Assembly (NCBI GenBank): GCA_003503535.1
Contig: DOCI01000355.1
Coordinates: forward strand, 77,624 to 106,313
Source of the DNA: Planctomycetaceae bacterium
GTDB lineage: Bacteria > Planctomycetota > Planctomycetia > Planctomycetales > Planctomycetaceae
Reading direction: 5' to 3'
DNA: 28,690 nucleotides
A program made the position numbers and the translations under genes. Below are positions 14,725-22,615 of this stretch, piece by piece; position 1 is the stretch's first letter; every line of letters starts with the position of its first letter. Under the pieces are notes generated by a model. It was given only the letters and a program-made list of their open reading frames with translations, was not told the origin of the DNA and did no database searches.

Positions 14725-16032
14725 TTAAGCCCATTCACGCGAAGGGCGAGAACGTAAGCGGTTCGCTGCCTCGTCATTTACAAATTCTTCTTTGACGGGA
14801 TCAAGCTTCAACTTTCGGTTGAGGATCCAGGCAATCGCAGCAGCATGGCAGGCGATGTGAGATCGACGCATCACATCCTGATTGGCGGCTGTCATTTTGC
14901 GAGAACGCATGCAGTCGAAGAAGTTTCGAGCATGAGCACCGACATCCAGTCCACGGACACGTTTGCTGGAATCGGGCAATTGCTTTTGGAGTTCTTCTGA
15001 GGAGGCGACAATCTCACCTTCATCACCGGTTTCGACCCAGCCTTTATCGCCGATGAAACGCACCGGGCAGGTTCCCAGACGTGTGATGTAATCGGGAGAA
15101 CGATCGCCGAATGGATCGGGCAGGAAGTCGATAATCAGTTTGACACCATTTTCATAGGTGCAGACAATATTCTTATCCGTAGGCTCATATTCAATCGGCA
15201 TCGTGCCATCGGCCTGATTGGCCCATTGACATAAATCGACGGTATGGGCTCCCCAATCGAGCAGGCGGGCACCCGAATCGAAATCCCACTGTCCGCGCCA
15301 GCGACCTTGAACATACTTCTGATTGTACGGCCGCCAGGCAGCTGGCCCGAGCCAGAGATTCCAGTCGACCACTTCCTGTGGAGGCAACGGTTCAGCTGGC
15401 AACCAGGTGTTATCGAGAACTGGTTGATAAATCGAAGCGTGCAGTGTGTGGATTTTCCCCAGCTTTCCGTTGTGCGCAAATTCTACAGCCTGCTGAAAGT
15501 TAGGCACACTGCGACGTTGCGTACCCGCCTGGAAGACACGCTTTTCATTATGCATCGTATCAGCCAGTTTTTGACAATCTGCAATCGTGATGCCGCAAGG
15601 CTTTTCGCTGTAAACCTCTTTGCCAGCCTGAGCAGCCAGCATCGAAGCAGCCGCGTGCCAGCGATCCCCTGTCGCGACCAGAACCGCATCAATATCTGGC
15701 CGATCCAACAACTCACGAAAATCGCGATAGAGTTTGCATTCACTATTCCCATAGGTGCTGTCAACGAGTTCTTTGCCTTTGTCGCGACGACTCTCCTGTA
15801 CGTCGGCAATCGCGACACACCGGACATCTTTGAATTTCAACATAGCCGTCAAATCATAAGTACAGCGAGGGCCAATTCCGATCACACCGAGGTTGATCAT
15901 CTCGCCGGGTGTAGAATTTGCGTCCAACCCAAGCGCATTGGCAGGCACCATTGTTGCCATCGAAGCGGCTGCAGTTGCAGCAGTGGAGCTGATCAGAAAT
16001 TGACGTCGGGAATCACTCACTGTTTTTTTCAT
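14725..16032 (-). CDS. Tat-exported Gfo/Idh/MocA family oxidoreductase
   Basis: This NAD(P)-dependent sugar-type oxidoreductase has a Rossmann N-domain and a GFO/IDH/MocA C-domain, 435 residues in all. The N-terminus is a twin-arginine signal (SRRQFLIS with Arg9-Arg10, then an Ala/Thr-rich helix to about residue 34), so the folded, cofactor-loaded enzyme is probably exported. The nucleotide-binding segment is GVIGIGPRC (49-57), where the third glycine of the usual GxGxxG is replaced, and the EKP catalytic signature is at 143-145. The C-domain contains WNLWLGPAAWRPYN and DWGAHTVDLCQWAN, typical of the large planctomycete group of these proteins. AGGAG lies seven bases before the ATG. The substrate is unknown; related proteins act on sugars, inositols or glycosides. 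Confidence 0.9.
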   Translation of the reverse strand: MKKTVSDSRRQFLISSTAATAAASMATMVPANALGLDANSTPGEMINLGVIGIGPRCTYDLTAMLKFKDVRCVAIADVQESRRDKGKELVDSTYGNSECKLYRDFRELLDRPDIDAVLVATGDRWHAAASMLAAQAGKEVYSEKPCGITIADCQKLADTMHNEKRVFQAGTQRRSVPNFQQAVEFAHNGKLGKIHTLHASIYQPVLDNTWLPAEPLPPQEVVDWNLWLGPAAWRPYNQKYVQGRWRGQWDFDSGARLLDWGAHTVDLCQWANQADGTMPIEYEPTDKNIVCTYENGVKLIIDFLPDPFGDRSPDYITRLGTCPVRFIGDKGWVETGDEGEIVASSEELQKQLPDSSKRVRGLDVGAHARNFFDCMRSRKMTAANQDVMRRSHIACHAAAIAWILNRKLKLDPVKEEFVNDEAANRLRSRPSREWA

Positions 16033-16227
16033 GGAATATCTCCTGAGATACTGGATGTCTTTTGCTTATCGGAATTGTATCAATCCACGAGTGGAAATGG
16101 GAATATCCATCAAACTACACTGATGAATTTTATCGAAATCTGCCTCGTCGCGATTACGGAACCAAGATATTCTGCGGTTCCTTTTCGATTTTGTGATATG
16201 TCGTTGGGCTGCTTTAAATACGGATGC

Positions 16228-17460
16228 TTACCCCGATGAAGCCAGTTGCTGGTCATTTTTCTTTTGTTGCTGTGCCTGAAATGCAGATTGCTTCCCCACA
16301 GCTCCCATGCCAATGCGACAGGAACTGGACAATTGCCACTCGGCTAGATTGGGCGAGAAGACCAGGAGGCACATAATGCAGAGGGCCAAACCAGCTATCG
16401 AAGTGATTGCAAAATAAGGCGCTCGGTTCCACCATTGTCCAGAGACAAATGAAATCACAGTGATAATCCCCAGTGCAGGACTGTAGACGCGGTCGTAACT
16501 GGGAATGAGCAGTCTGCCTGTCCGGAGTCGTCCCAATAAACTTAAAGGCGGAAAATGGTTGCGCGTCATCGTGACCAGATACACTCCAAATGCGACGAAG
16601 ATCATCATGCACATCATTGGAAAATTAGTGAACGCGACATCTTCCATAAAACCTGGTTTTCCGGATCCCAGTTCAAGCATACTCAATGCGATATAGCAAA
16701 CAGTGCCTATCAACAGACTGAACATCACGCCATGCCAACGTGGCAATTGCCAGGGAGGTAAATCGGGACGAAGCTGATCGAATGGCGTGCCGAGCTTATT
16801 GGTGTAACGGGCTTCGGTTTCCGCATCCATAATAAAGCTGTAATTGAAATTGGTAGTAAAGGTCTCCGCCTGAACTGGAAGATCGATCAGTATTTTTCGA
16901 TAACCCAACCAGACGACCACATACAGTAAAATGATCGCCATTTCCGCATAGCCAAACGGCAGGAACAAGAGCAGGGGAGTCACGGTTAATCCGAATGCCA
17001 AGACATACATGATAAACCAGTGTCTTGCGATCACAAAAGAAAGGATCGAGCTAAGTGTGTATGCAAACAGGAATGCGAATGGGATCCGTAAGATAAACTG
17101 CAGTTCAGGCGGTCGATACAATCCCAAAATCATCAAAAAGAGGACGATCAGGACATCCTGGGGAATCAATCGCAAGGGACCGAGCGGCAAGGGTTTGCCA
17201 TATCGCCACGGGGTTGTCATTAACCAGTCTCGATATTCGATCCTTAAAAACGGATTGAATGCAGATGCGCGATAGATCCCGTAACCGAAAGCACAAATGA
17301 CTAATAAGACATCGCGTGCATAATGAATTTCGACAACCGGATTCCGCCAGTTATTCATGAATTGATCATAAATCGCAAAGGCTTCTAAAGAGAGTAAGGC
17401 CAATAGGAATAGCACAACATACTGTGTTGAAGGTAATACCGCCCGCCACCAGCGCATCAT
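16228..17460 (-). CDS. ABC transporter membrane protein (permease)
   Basis: This 410-residue integral membrane protein has about nine to ten hydrophobic segments (for example near 13-31, 48-62, 104-114, 125-145, 150-170, 175-190, 250-265, 285-305 and 350-385) and a large polar loop around 195-240. I recognise no sequence family beyond ABC-2-like permease topology. Its ATG overlaps the TGA of the ATPase gene (ATGA at 17457-17460), so the two are almost certainly one transporter. The C-terminal 40 residues are polar and Gln/Lys-rich (AQQQKKNDQQ). Direction and substrate of transport cannot be deduced. Confidence 0.75.
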   Translation of the reverse strand: MMRWWRAVLPSTQYVVLFLLALLSLEAFAIYDQFMNNWRNPVVEIHYARDVLLVICAFGYGIYRASAFNPFLRIEYRDWLMTTPWRYGKPLPLGPLRLIPQDVLIVLFLMILGLYRPPELQFILRIPFAFLFAYTLSSILSFVIARHWFIMYVLAFGLTVTPLLLFLPFGYAEMAIILLYVVVWLGYRKILIDLPVQAETFTTNFNYSFIMDAETEARYTNKLGTPFDQLRPDLPPWQLPRWHGVMFSLLIGTVCYIALSMLELGSGKPGFMEDVAFTNFPMMCMMIFVAFGVYLVTMTRNHFPPLSLLGRLRTGRLLIPSYDRVYSPALGIITVISFVSGQWWNRAPYFAITSIAGLALCIMCLLVFSPNLAEWQLSSSCRIGMGAVGKQSAFQAQQQKKNDQQLASSG

Positions 17461-18239
17461 GGTTTAAGTTCCTCTCGCAGATAGTCTTCCAAACGGGACA
17501 GCGATTCCGGATGCGTCAAGTTCTGCAGCACGTCGTTCAGACTGCCGTGACAATTGGCCAGTTTTCGTAAACCGACCAGAGAATCGTAAGCGACGACTTC
17601 TCCTCCATGCAGAATCAGAATTCGATCTGCCACTTCTTCCACCAGTTCTGCAACAGGCGTTGTAATGACAACCGTTGCTCCCTGCACCTGAACACGATGC
17701 CGGAGGATCTTCTTGAGCGTATGAATACCCGCGGGATCCAGACCACCAGAAAATGCTTCATCAAGCAGTAAAATCGGTGCATCGGAAAGCAATGCGGCGA
17801 TCAATGCGATCTTGTGTTTTTGACCGTTCGAATAACTCTCGATGGTCCAGTTTGCCTGTTCATCCAGATCGAATAACTTCAACAATTTATCGAGATGCAT
17901 CATCAGTCGCTCATCGTCGACATCGTATAAGCGGGCGACGCTGAGAGCAAATTCACGACCTGTCCGCTTGATCGGTAACCAGGGATGATCGGGTACATAG
18001 ATGACACGACTACGAATTTCGAGTTCCTCATCCACCGAACCTCGTCGTCGGTTTCCTTCAATCCTGACAGTACCTTTGAGCGGAGAAATTGTCCCGGCGA
18101 TCACGCCCATCAAGGTCGATTTCCCCATACCATTCGGGCCAAGAATTGCGACGAGTTCGCCTGGATTGATCGTGACAGAGACATCCTTTAAGACCGGACG
18201 GACTCCGTAATGTTGCCAGACATGTTCAAGTTCAATCAT
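17457..18239 (-). CDS. ABC transporter ATP-binding protein with unusual catalytic motifs
   Basis: This is a single nucleotide-binding domain of 260 residues, closest in layout to ABC-2 (CcmA/BcrA-like) ATPases. Walker A is GPNGMGKST (34-42) and Walker B is ILLLDEAFSGGLDP, with Asp160 and Glu161. The signature motif is SYSNGQ (135-140) instead of LSGGQ. The H-loop position, which normally reads S/T-T-H, is TTPVAEL with Pro195 (codon CCT), so the switch histidine is missing. No clear Q-loop glutamine is seen in IYVPDHPW. The stop overlaps the permease start. The product may hydrolyse ATP slowly or through an atypical mechanism, but the intact Walker motifs argue against a decayed gene. Confidence 0.88.
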   Translation of the reverse strand: MIELEHVWQHYGVRPVLKDVSVTINPGELVAILGPNGMGKSTLMGVIAGTISPLKGTVRIEGNRRRGSVDEELEIRSRVIYVPDHPWLPIKRTGREFALSVARLYDVDDERLMMHLDKLLKLFDLDEQANWTIESYSNGQKHKIALIAALLSDAPILLLDEAFSGGLDPAGIHTLKKILRHRVQVQGATVVITTPVAELVEEVADRILILHGGEVVAYDSLVGLRKLANCHGSLNDVLQNLTHPESLSRLEDYLREELKP

Positions 18240-18368
18240 GAGCGGTCAGTTTCTAAGGACAATGTCGAATGATAAGCATCACATCAACGCAATACTGAGT
18301 TTGAAGGTTCACGGATAATGATAATATTTACGGTGATGGAATTAGATATCATTGCGTTTTGTCGGAAT

Positions 18369-18402
18369 TAAAAAACTCCCTGCCGAAAACGACAAGGAGT
18401 TT
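18369..18402 (-). terminator. Intrinsic terminator of the secreted unknown gene
   Basis: AAACTCC (18373-18379) and GGAGTTT (18396-18402) pair. The stem continues through TG/CA and CG/CG with two mismatches to an AAAA loop. On the minus strand a run of six T follows. It lies 34 bases after the stop codon at 18436. Confidence 0.8.
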
Positions 18403-18435
18403 GTATTCCTGGCACTGATGTATTTCGCGAGATGA

Positions 18436-19914
18436 TTACTGGATCGCAATCTTTTTCATCTTTGTGAGACTGTCATCAATCTCAGCCCAGATTTTATCGC
18501 GACTGGATTGACCTGCGATCACCGCAGCGGCCTGTTTTTCTCGTACTTCCTGCAAATTGCTGGTCCAGTTGACTGTTGGCTGTCCATACCCAACTCCTCC
18601 CCAGATATTCGCATTGATATAGCCGGGGTTCACTTTGTAATCGTAGACAACCGATTTATTTTCAGCTCCAATTTGAACCTGTTGTCCCCGTAAAGAACGT
18701 GTCAAGGTTCGAAATTTGGCTGCGATGTCCAGTCCCATATCGACAACTTCCTTAGGGACATTTCTCGTGGACAGTTGCTCGATCTTTTTGGCATAGGTTT
18801 CGTGCCAGGCGATTGTTTTGGTGTAGTTATCGAGATTCGCACTCGCTCTCTGTAAATCCTCAACCATGCCTGAAACGGCACTCACATACCGCTGCGTTGC
18901 CTTCTGCTCATCTTCTTTTTGTTTGGCGGCTGACTCCTCGGCTGTCTGTTCCGGAGTTTCCGAACTGGCGAACAGTTTTTGCTCGGGAACACGTGGAGGA
19001 ACAATCAATGAAAGTATTCGCTGCAGACTTTGATCCGAAAGTGAACAGGTTAATGTGACAGAATTTCCCGCAGGCGTAATGGTTGCTTTACTGAACTCTT
19101 CAATACTCGCGCCGGTATCATCCAAAGCCGTAATGAATAAGGTTTTGACAATCGCAGCTGAGGGGCCGACTTCGTCACCGAAATCGATTGTCACCTCACT
19201 ATTGATCTGATCGGTGATCGAAATTTTCAGTGTCACACCCTGCAAGCTCGAGAGAAGAGGCAGCAGTCGTGGAATCAACCCCTGTTGAGAAGCGAAACGC
19301 TTATCCTGCTCCAAATGCGTTTTCAGAAAATCGACATCAAACATATCGATCAACTCGATACTCATCACCACATGCTCTTCTGAAGCTGCCGCTTTCATCA
19401 AATAGGGACTCAATGAGTTCGTGCCCGATCCCAGACTGCGAATCCAGGCAGCTGCATCCTGTCGGTGACCGGGGCGATATCCTGCCAGCTTATGATCCGG
19501 CAATTCGACGACATAGGCTCCTGTGGATGTCTGGAAGGCTGGTTTATCGGCCAGTGTAATCATTGCGGCATTGGTCTTACTGGCAACCTGCTGAATCGTC
19601 ATGTCCTCGGGAATATCCATGATCGCGGCTGCCCAGACTTCTTCCGGAACAGCAGGATGGACAAGCGAGGCAAGCACAAATGTTTTTAACCAGGGGGGCA
19701 AACCGATATGTCCCTCAGAAAAGAGCTGATTCTGTTTGTCGGTCCAGTCCTCTTTGTTGGCCAGTTGTGAACTCAGAATTCTATCCATATGCACCACCGA
19801 AACAGAGTTGGCATCATTCGGCAGGAAGGTGGCATAGACAGCGGCTGTTTTATCGGCTCGCGCAGACGATACACAACCATACAGCACAACGAGTGTCAGA
19901 CAAATTCGAATCAC
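18436..19914 (-). CDS. Secreted protein of unknown function (492 aa)
   Basis: The product starts at GTG 19914 with a short signal peptide (1-20, ending SSARA-DK). I recognise no family. Visible architecture: an alpha/beta region (about 25-310) with repeated strand-like segments such as ANSVSVVHMD, EEVWAAAIMDIP, EEHVVMSIELIDMFD and VTLKISITDQINSEVTIDFGD. This is followed by a charged Gln/Glu/Lys-rich, probably helical stretch (about 318-345) and a C-terminal helical part with YGQPTVNW and KIWAEIDDSLTKMKKIAIQ. No catalytic motif is obvious. It forms a monocistronic unit with its own terminator. The ribosome binding site is weak, but no ATG occurs in frame before residue 43, inside the mature domain. 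Such proteins are common and undescribed in planctomycetes. Confidence 0.75.
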   Translation of the reverse strand: MIRICLTLVVLYGCVSSARADKTAAVYATFLPNDANSVSVVHMDRILSSQLANKEDWTDKQNQLFSEGHIGLPPWLKTFVLASLVHPAVPEEVWAAAIMDIPEDMTIQQVASKTNAAMITLADKPAFQTSTGAYVVELPDHKLAGYRPGHRQDAAAWIRSLGSGTNSLSPYLMKAAASEEHVVMSIELIDMFDVDFLKTHLEQDKRFASQQGLIPRLLPLLSSLQGVTLKISITDQINSEVTIDFGDEVGPSAAIVKTLFITALDDTGASIEEFSKATITPAGNSVTLTCSLSDQSLQRILSLIVPPRVPEQKLFASSETPEQTAEESAAKQKEDEQKATQRYVSAVSGMVEDLQRASANLDNYTKTIAWHETYAKKIEQLSTRNVPKEVVDMGLDIAAKFRTLTRSLRGQQVQIGAENKSVVYDYKVNPGYINANIWGGVGYGQPTVNWTSNLQEVREKQAAAVIAGQSSRDKIWAEIDDSLTKMKKIAIQ

Positions 19915-20120
19915 GGGAGTTACTTTCTGTAAGGTTCATCAAGAGTGCGATTGAACTGTCAGTATGTACCGGAAAAGTGATGTTTGCAAGTAGTTGAGGG
20001 GCAATCCACGATTCCTATTTCCGATACAGACTCGACATCGCCCCGGGAACGACTATTCTTCTACTATTCACAAGAATATCCAATGAATTATTAATAGATT
20101 TCCAGGGAGAAACCGTTCCC

Positions 20121-21563
20121 GTGTCCGCTTCGATCAGTAATCCGCGCATTCTCGTCAATAATATTAAGAATCAGTCCACTTCCCCTCAGGAAGTGACTGA
20201 GGCTTACCTGAATCGTATCGAATCAATTAATCCCAAAGTCGGGGCGTATTTACAGTCAGATTCCACTGCGGTAAAAAACAGAGCAGGGGAGTTATCTGCG
20301 ACCGATTCCCCGATGTCGGGCATGCCGATTGCCATTAAAGATAATATCTGCAACATCGGCTCGGGAACCACCTGTGCTTCGCGGATGCTGGAGAATTTTC
20401 GATCGCCTTACGATGCAACGGTCATCAGAAAATTGAACGAAGCCGGTGCGGTCATTCTTGGGAAGACGAATCTCGATGAATTCGCGATGGGATCGTCCAC
20501 CGAAAACTCGGCTCTGGGTAAGACGAATAATCCCTGGAATCTTGATTATGTTCCCGGTGGATCTTCGGGAGGTTCAGCCGCTGCTGTCGCTGCGGGTTTA
20601 GCACCTGTCGCATTGGGAAGTGATACCGGAGGCTCGATCCGTCAACCCGCTGCCTTTTGCGGAGTTGTGGGAATGAAGCCGACTTATGGCCGCGTCTCCC
20701 GCTACGGCCTGGTTGCCTTTGCCAGTTCGCTCGATCAAATCGGCCCCTTCTCGCAAGATGTTTACGGAGCAGCAGCCGTGCTGCAGACAATCGCCGGGCA
20801 CGATGAACTTGACTCGACCTCACTCAACGAACCTGTCCCCAATTATCTCGAAACGCTCGATCGCCCCCTGGAAAATCTTCGACTCGGCTTTATCGAAGAA
20901 TGGTTGGGTGAAGGAGTGGAAGATTCCGTAAAAGAATCGGTCACCCAATCGGTCGACACTTATCGAAAACTTGGTGCCGAGATCGTGCCAATTGAATTGC
21001 CACACTCGAAGTATTGCGTTGCAACCTATTACATCATCGCTCCTTCGGAGGCTTCCAGTAATCTTTCCCGTTACGATGGCGTTCAATATGGACATCGCGC
21101 TCAGGATTACGGCAGTCTGCAGGAGATGTATGAAAAGACGCGTACCGAAGGGTTCGGCGAAGAAGTCAAACGTCGCATCATGCTCGGTTGCTATGCACTT
21201 TCCAGCGGCTATTACGATGCCTACTATCTCAAAGCTTTGAAAGTGCGCCGCTTGATTCAAAAGGATTATCTCAACGCCTTCGAGAAAGTCGACCTGCTGA
21301 TAGGACCAGTCACGCCCGGGCCAGCTTTCAAACGGGGAGAATTAGTCGACGATCCTCTGCAGATGTATATGGCCGATATCTTCACCATTGGAGCAAATCT
21401 GGCTGGTATTCCTGCCATGTCCATTCCCTGTGGTTTTACAGAAGACGGTTTGCCTCTCGGCACTCAATTGCTCGGCCCTGTCCTTGGTGAAGAAACCCTG
21501 CTGCGTGCCGCTCGCATGTATGAGCAGGAATGCAGTTGGCATGAAAAGATGCCTGCACTGTAA
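20121..21563 (+). CDS. gatA: Aspartyl/glutamyl-tRNA amidotransferase subunit A
   Basis: GatA is the amidase subunit of the GatCAB complex. It releases ammonia from glutamine to convert misacylated Glu-tRNA(Gln) and/or Asp-tRNA(Asn). The 480-residue sequence has the amidase signature with Lys73 (MPIAIKDNI), cis-Ser148 (GGSSGGS) and nucleophile Ser172 (GSDTGGSIRQPA). The spacing equals that of the characterised S. aureus triad, shifted by six residues. The C-terminal part contains the GatA-typical YDAYYLKALKVRRLIQ and AGIPAMSIPCGF. It starts at GTG with AGGGAGA about ten bases upstream. No gatC or gatB lies beside it; instead a methyltransferase gene follows after 28 bases. An eight-base complement between 20044-20051 and 20114-20121 could pair across the leader and mask the start codon. 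Confidence 0.95.
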   Translation: MSASISNPRILVNNIKNQSTSPQEVTEAYLNRIESINPKVGAYLQSDSTAVKNRAGELSATDSPMSGMPIAIKDNICNIGSGTTCASRMLENFRSPYDATVIRKLNEAGAVILGKTNLDEFAMGSSTENSALGKTNNPWNLDYVPGGSSGGSAAAVAAGLAPVALGSDTGGSIRQPAAFCGVVGMKPTYGRVSRYGLVAFASSLDQIGPFSQDVYGAAAVLQTIAGHDELDSTSLNEPVPNYLETLDRPLENLRLGFIEEWLGEGVEDSVKESVTQSVDTYRKLGAEIVPIELPHSKYCVATYYIIAPSEASSNLSRYDGVQYGHRAQDYGSLQEMYEKTRTEGFGEEVKRRIMLGCYALSSGYYDAYYLKALKVRRLIQKDYLNAFEKVDLLIGPVTPGPAFKRGELVDDPLQMYMADIFTIGANLAGIPAMSIPCGFTEDGLPLGTQLLGPVLGEETLLRAARMYEQECSWHEKMPAL

Positions 21564-21591
21564 TATCCATAAAAAGGATTAAGCCTCCCCA

Positions 21592-22230
21592 GTGAAGACG
21601 CAATCTTGCCCACTCTGCAACACGCTCTCAGAGCATTTTCATCAAGATCGATTGAGAGAATACTTTCGATGTCGCACCTGCTCTCTGGTTTTTGTTGACC
21701 GGGAGAACCTGCCCACACCGGAAACGGAAAAACGTCATTACGATCTGCATGAAAATCATCCCGAAGATCTTGGGTATCGCAAATTTTTGAGTCGACTGTT
21801 TGCGCCACTGAACGAACGATTAAAGCCAGCTAGCAGTGGGTTGGATTTCGGCAGCGGTCCTGGCCCAACACTCTCCCTCATGTTTACAGAAGCCAGCCAT
21901 GAAATGGAGATTTACGATCCCTTTTATGCTCCCGACCAATCAGTCCTCAATCAGTCATACGATTTCATTACAGCCAGTGAAGTTGTCGAGCATTTCCATC
22001 AGCCTCAACGCGAGTTGAATCTTTTATGGTCGTTACTGAAACCCCAGGGCTGGCTTGGCATCATGACAAAACGCGTTCGCGATTTGGACTCGTTTCGCAA
22101 TTGGCACTACAAACAGGACCCTACCCACGTCTGTTTTTACTCGATCGAGACATTTCAATGGATGGCAAATGCGTGGAAGGCCGAACTTGTTGTCGCCGGG
22201 AATGATGTCGTGCTGCTAAGAAAATTATGA
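21592..22230 (+). CDS. Class I SAM-dependent methyltransferase with N-terminal zinc ribbon
   Basis: The 212-residue protein begins with a four-cysteine zinc-ribbon-like knuckle (Cys6, Cys9, Cys27, Cys30). A Rossmann methyltransferase domain follows, with the SAM-binding motif LDFGSGPGPT (84-93), an acidic residue after the next strand (EIYDP) and the motif SEVVEHFHQPQRELNLLWSLLKPQGWLGI. This layout is shared by Methyltransf_23-type enzymes acting on small molecules or lipids; the substrate is unknown. The start codon is GTG, and AAGGA lies rather far (about 13 bases) upstream, so the start is not fully certain. Only 28 bases separate it from gatA, so co-transcription is likely. Confidence 0.8.
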   Translation: MKTQSCPLCNTLSEHFHQDRLREYFRCRTCSLVFVDRENLPTPETEKRHYDLHENHPEDLGYRKFLSRLFAPLNERLKPASSGLDFGSGPGPTLSLMFTEASHEMEIYDPFYAPDQSVLNQSYDFITASEVVEHFHQPQRELNLLWSLLKPQGWLGIMTKRVRDLDSFRNWHYKQDPTHVCFYSIETFQWMANAWKAELVVAGNDVVLLRKL

Positions 22231-22288
22231 AAACATGCACGAATCGCAAGCGAGTGTGTCGCTGTGAGTTTTGCTGATTGTCGACACT

Positions 22289-22576
22289 TCAATCCGGCTT
22301 CTTCTCGGAATGACCTAAATCCCGATCGGGCGCGATGACATCCCGGACGATTTGTTTGAGGACTTTAATATCAGGAAAGCCGCCTTGTTCTGCTCTAGAC
22401 CAGAGCAACTTGCCATTGATCGTGATATCAAAGACTCCTCCAGTTCCCGGTCTCAAAGCGACCTCGGACAACTCCTGCTCAAAAGTTGTCAACAATTCCT
22501 GAGCCATCCAAGCCGACCTCAATAACCAGCGACATTGGGTGCAATAGTTGATGGTGATTTTGAATTCCTGATTCAA
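22289..22576 (-). CDS. SelT/SelW/SelH (Rdx) family thioredoxin-fold protein, Cys form
   Basis: This 95-residue Rdx-family protein has a CxxC redox motif (Cys12-Thr-Gln-Cys15) right after the first strand, where many animal homologues carry selenocysteine. It then shows the family segments WLLRSAWMAQELL, LRPGTGGVFDI, GGFPDIKVLKQIVRD and IAPDRDLGHS. The family is thought to act in thiol redox reactions, but the bacterial partner is unknown. I chose the TTG at 22576, with GGAAG nine bases upstream, because family members begin close to the CxxC strand. A longer frame reaches another TTG at 22615. It follows the CAP-domain gene by 39 bases and is probably co-transcribed with it. Confidence 0.82.
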   Translation of the reverse strand: MNQEFKITINYCTQCRWLLRSAWMAQELLTTFEQELSEVALRPGTGGVFDITINGKLLWSRAEQGGFPDIKVLKQIVRDVIAPDRDLGHSEKKPD

Positions 22577-22615
22577 GAGTAGTATCTTCCATATGATATT
22601 TATTGAAATGGTCAA

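Noticed and set aside
15244..16239. 331-codon frame antisense to the Gfo/Idh/MocA gene
   Set aside because: It lies opposite a well-supported gene with a Tat signal and strong ribosome binding site; its translation is Cys/Arg/Ser-rich with no domain, as expected of a shadow frame.
22249..22263. AGCGA/TCGCT hairpin between the methyltransferase and SelW-like genes as a terminator
   Set aside because: The stem is only five pairs and no proper T-run follows.
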